Shown: in pieces, positions 62,761 through 64,000 of the stretch
Layout: each line of letters begins with the position of its first letter
How positions within the stretch are numbered: position 1 is the first letter of the stretch
Source of the DNA: Melitaea cinxia
Taxonomy: Eukaryota > Arthropoda > Insecta > Lepidoptera > Nymphalidae
Length of the DNA stretch: 64,000 nt
Direction of reading: 5' to 3'
Assembly: GCF_905220565.1 (NCBI RefSeq)
Contig: NC_059414.1
Span: 184,001 to 248,000, forward strand
Program-made: the position numbers and the translations under genes
The notes under the pieces: generated by a model
Databases searched by the model: none
Seen by the model: only the letters and a program-made list of their open reading frames with translations
What the model was told of the DNA's origin: nothing

Positions 62761-64000
62761 ATCAATCAACATTAAAAACTCAAAACAAATATAAATCACT
62801 AATCAAATCCATTCAACATTCAAATATTATATTTTTTTTAATGAGTTACTTATATGTGTTTCAATTAAAACTACGAATACATCACTGTCCCGTACATAGC
62901 TTAATATTTACCTGTTCTACCCATTATATATCTATTGATAAAATGGATTCAACCAAATATATGCAGGATAAAGTTTATTCACAACTTGTGAAGCCGGCCC
63001 GAAAACTATGAATTTTTAGTACATGTTATGAAAAACAACAAACCACTGTTTGTTTTTAATAATATGAAATCATATTTGCCGTATTAAAATCAAAACAGAC
63101 GCCTATTACAGCGACGTGTTTGATTAATAATGTAAATGCGCGGCGCCGCTCGTGTGCTAATGTCAAATAATATAGACATCGAGGTATGATCCGACACGCT
63201 GACGTCTCGTTACTATTATTCATAAAAATAGCCGATCAAGTGCGAGTCAGAGTAGCGCATAATTGGGTCCCGTATCGCAGAACAAGTTTCGTTTATATTT
63301 TTAAGTATGTTTTATCGGTGTAAAAACTTTTAAATTAATCTTTTAATCATAGAATATAACACAACATTATCTAGTATGAGTATTAAAATTGTCGGATTAA
63401 TTTTATTTTTAATATATTTATGTTACGTTAACAATACGAAACTGGTGACGTGTCAAACTATAGCAGTATCAGAAGTAGGTACTGCCAAATACTAGACAGC
63501 CTATGACTGCAATGTCGATTCATAACTTAATCTTGATTTTAATTTTGAATAAATAAATAAATGAATTCCACCTCACAACCAGTTGGAGAAAATCTATGAC
63601 GGATTCGGAAATACTCAACACAGACACACAAAAGCTCATACGAAGACAAACATCAGTACGGTCTAAACAATGATTTGTCATTATTTTTAACGCCGCTACC
63701 AACGCGACGTATAGTTACTGTGACCACTTCGCTAACCTATTACCGAATGATACACAAAAGAATAATTCGCTGATAACCATTGGCCTACGGAACCCTAACA
63801 ACAAATGGCGCCACGTATTAAGTAGGAATGTAGCGAATTGTTGATCATGTCGGCCTGATCGGCGTCTCGTTAATTGTATATTTACTTCGAAACAATATTT
63901 ATAACATCTCTGTTACGTATAATAACTTGGATATTAATATTTAATATATGTTGATATGATTGACGCTGCGTTGACGCAACGGTGACAGCACTGGTTTGTG
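62761..64000. other. Unique noncoding region at the window edge
   Basis: No gene was found. GC-richer unique islands at 63095-63260 (GTAAATGCGCGGCGCCGCTC, ATTATTCATAAAAATAGCCG) and 63760-63880 are regulatory candidates. The 84- and 60-codon frames here show no features. Confidence 0.4.

Overview
The window looks like euchromatic, gene-poor DNA from a moth or butterfly (Lepidoptera). The evidence is its AT-rich intergenic sequence, TTAA-flanked piggyBac, many short non-autonomous Helitrons ending in CTAG, tRNA-headed SINEs, several lepidopteran-style 200-700 bp dispersed repeats, and 5'-truncated LINEs. I found no convincing host protein gene. The only long coding frames belong to transposons. 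The window could be a large intron or an intergenic regulatory domain, because compact unique GC-richer islands alternate with repeats along its whole length.

The two best-preserved elements are DNA transposons. At 3656-6115 is a complete piggyBac-like element: TTAA duplications, 20-bp terminal inverted repeats with one mismatch, an uninterrupted 591-codon transposase on the minus strand with all three catalytic Asp and a C-terminal Cys/His domain, and a probable 76-bp 5'UTR intron. At 22763-24376 is a complete Tc1-type DD34E element with an uninterrupted 339-codon transposase. Two minus-strand LINE remnants of one reverse-transcriptase family follow, at 30697-32330 (broken by a stop codon) and 40062-42178 (long open frame, 5' truncated).

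The non-autonomous fraction falls into families that I name here only for reference. RPT-A is about 320 bp, ends in CAGCAGTGG..AGGCTG plus a GATGAT microsatellite, and has 10-12 bp target duplications. RPT-L is about 250-290 bp with a poly-A tail. RPT-P has a GTTTGC hairpin and AACCGACTTC / GAAGTCGGTT ends. SINE-1 has a tRNA head and a tail like that of RPT-A. RPT-T is a tRNA-like unit inside an inverted repeat. Helitrons have A|TC...CTAG|T ends with a 3' hairpin. Several foldback or MITE elements carry long inverted repeats (1306-2090, 26995-27188, 29386-29600, 33249-33657, 45121-46197, 57026-57783, 58781-59108).

Layout: 1-2800 MITE with two nested RPT-A copies, then a SINE; 3652-6119 piggyBac; 7.6-9.4 kb RPT-L, duplicated tRNA-like units, Helitron; 9.4-17.5 kb mostly unique DNA with one large RPT-P; 17.5-22.3 kb a Helitron/SINE cluster including a head-to-tail Helitron pair; 22.7-24.4 kb Tc1; 24.4-30 kb mostly unique; 30-38.4 kb dense nested repeats; 40-42.2 kb LINE; 43-51.2 kb nested RPT-L, RPT-P and RPT-A; 53.7-54.0 kb a 93-bp tandem array; 55.9-60.1 kb SINEs, the 175-bp-TIR element, a 117-bp tandem array and an inverted RPT-L pair; 60-64 kb mostly unique. 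The mechanistic theme is repeated nesting, plus several perfect short palindromes that look like template-switch footprints.
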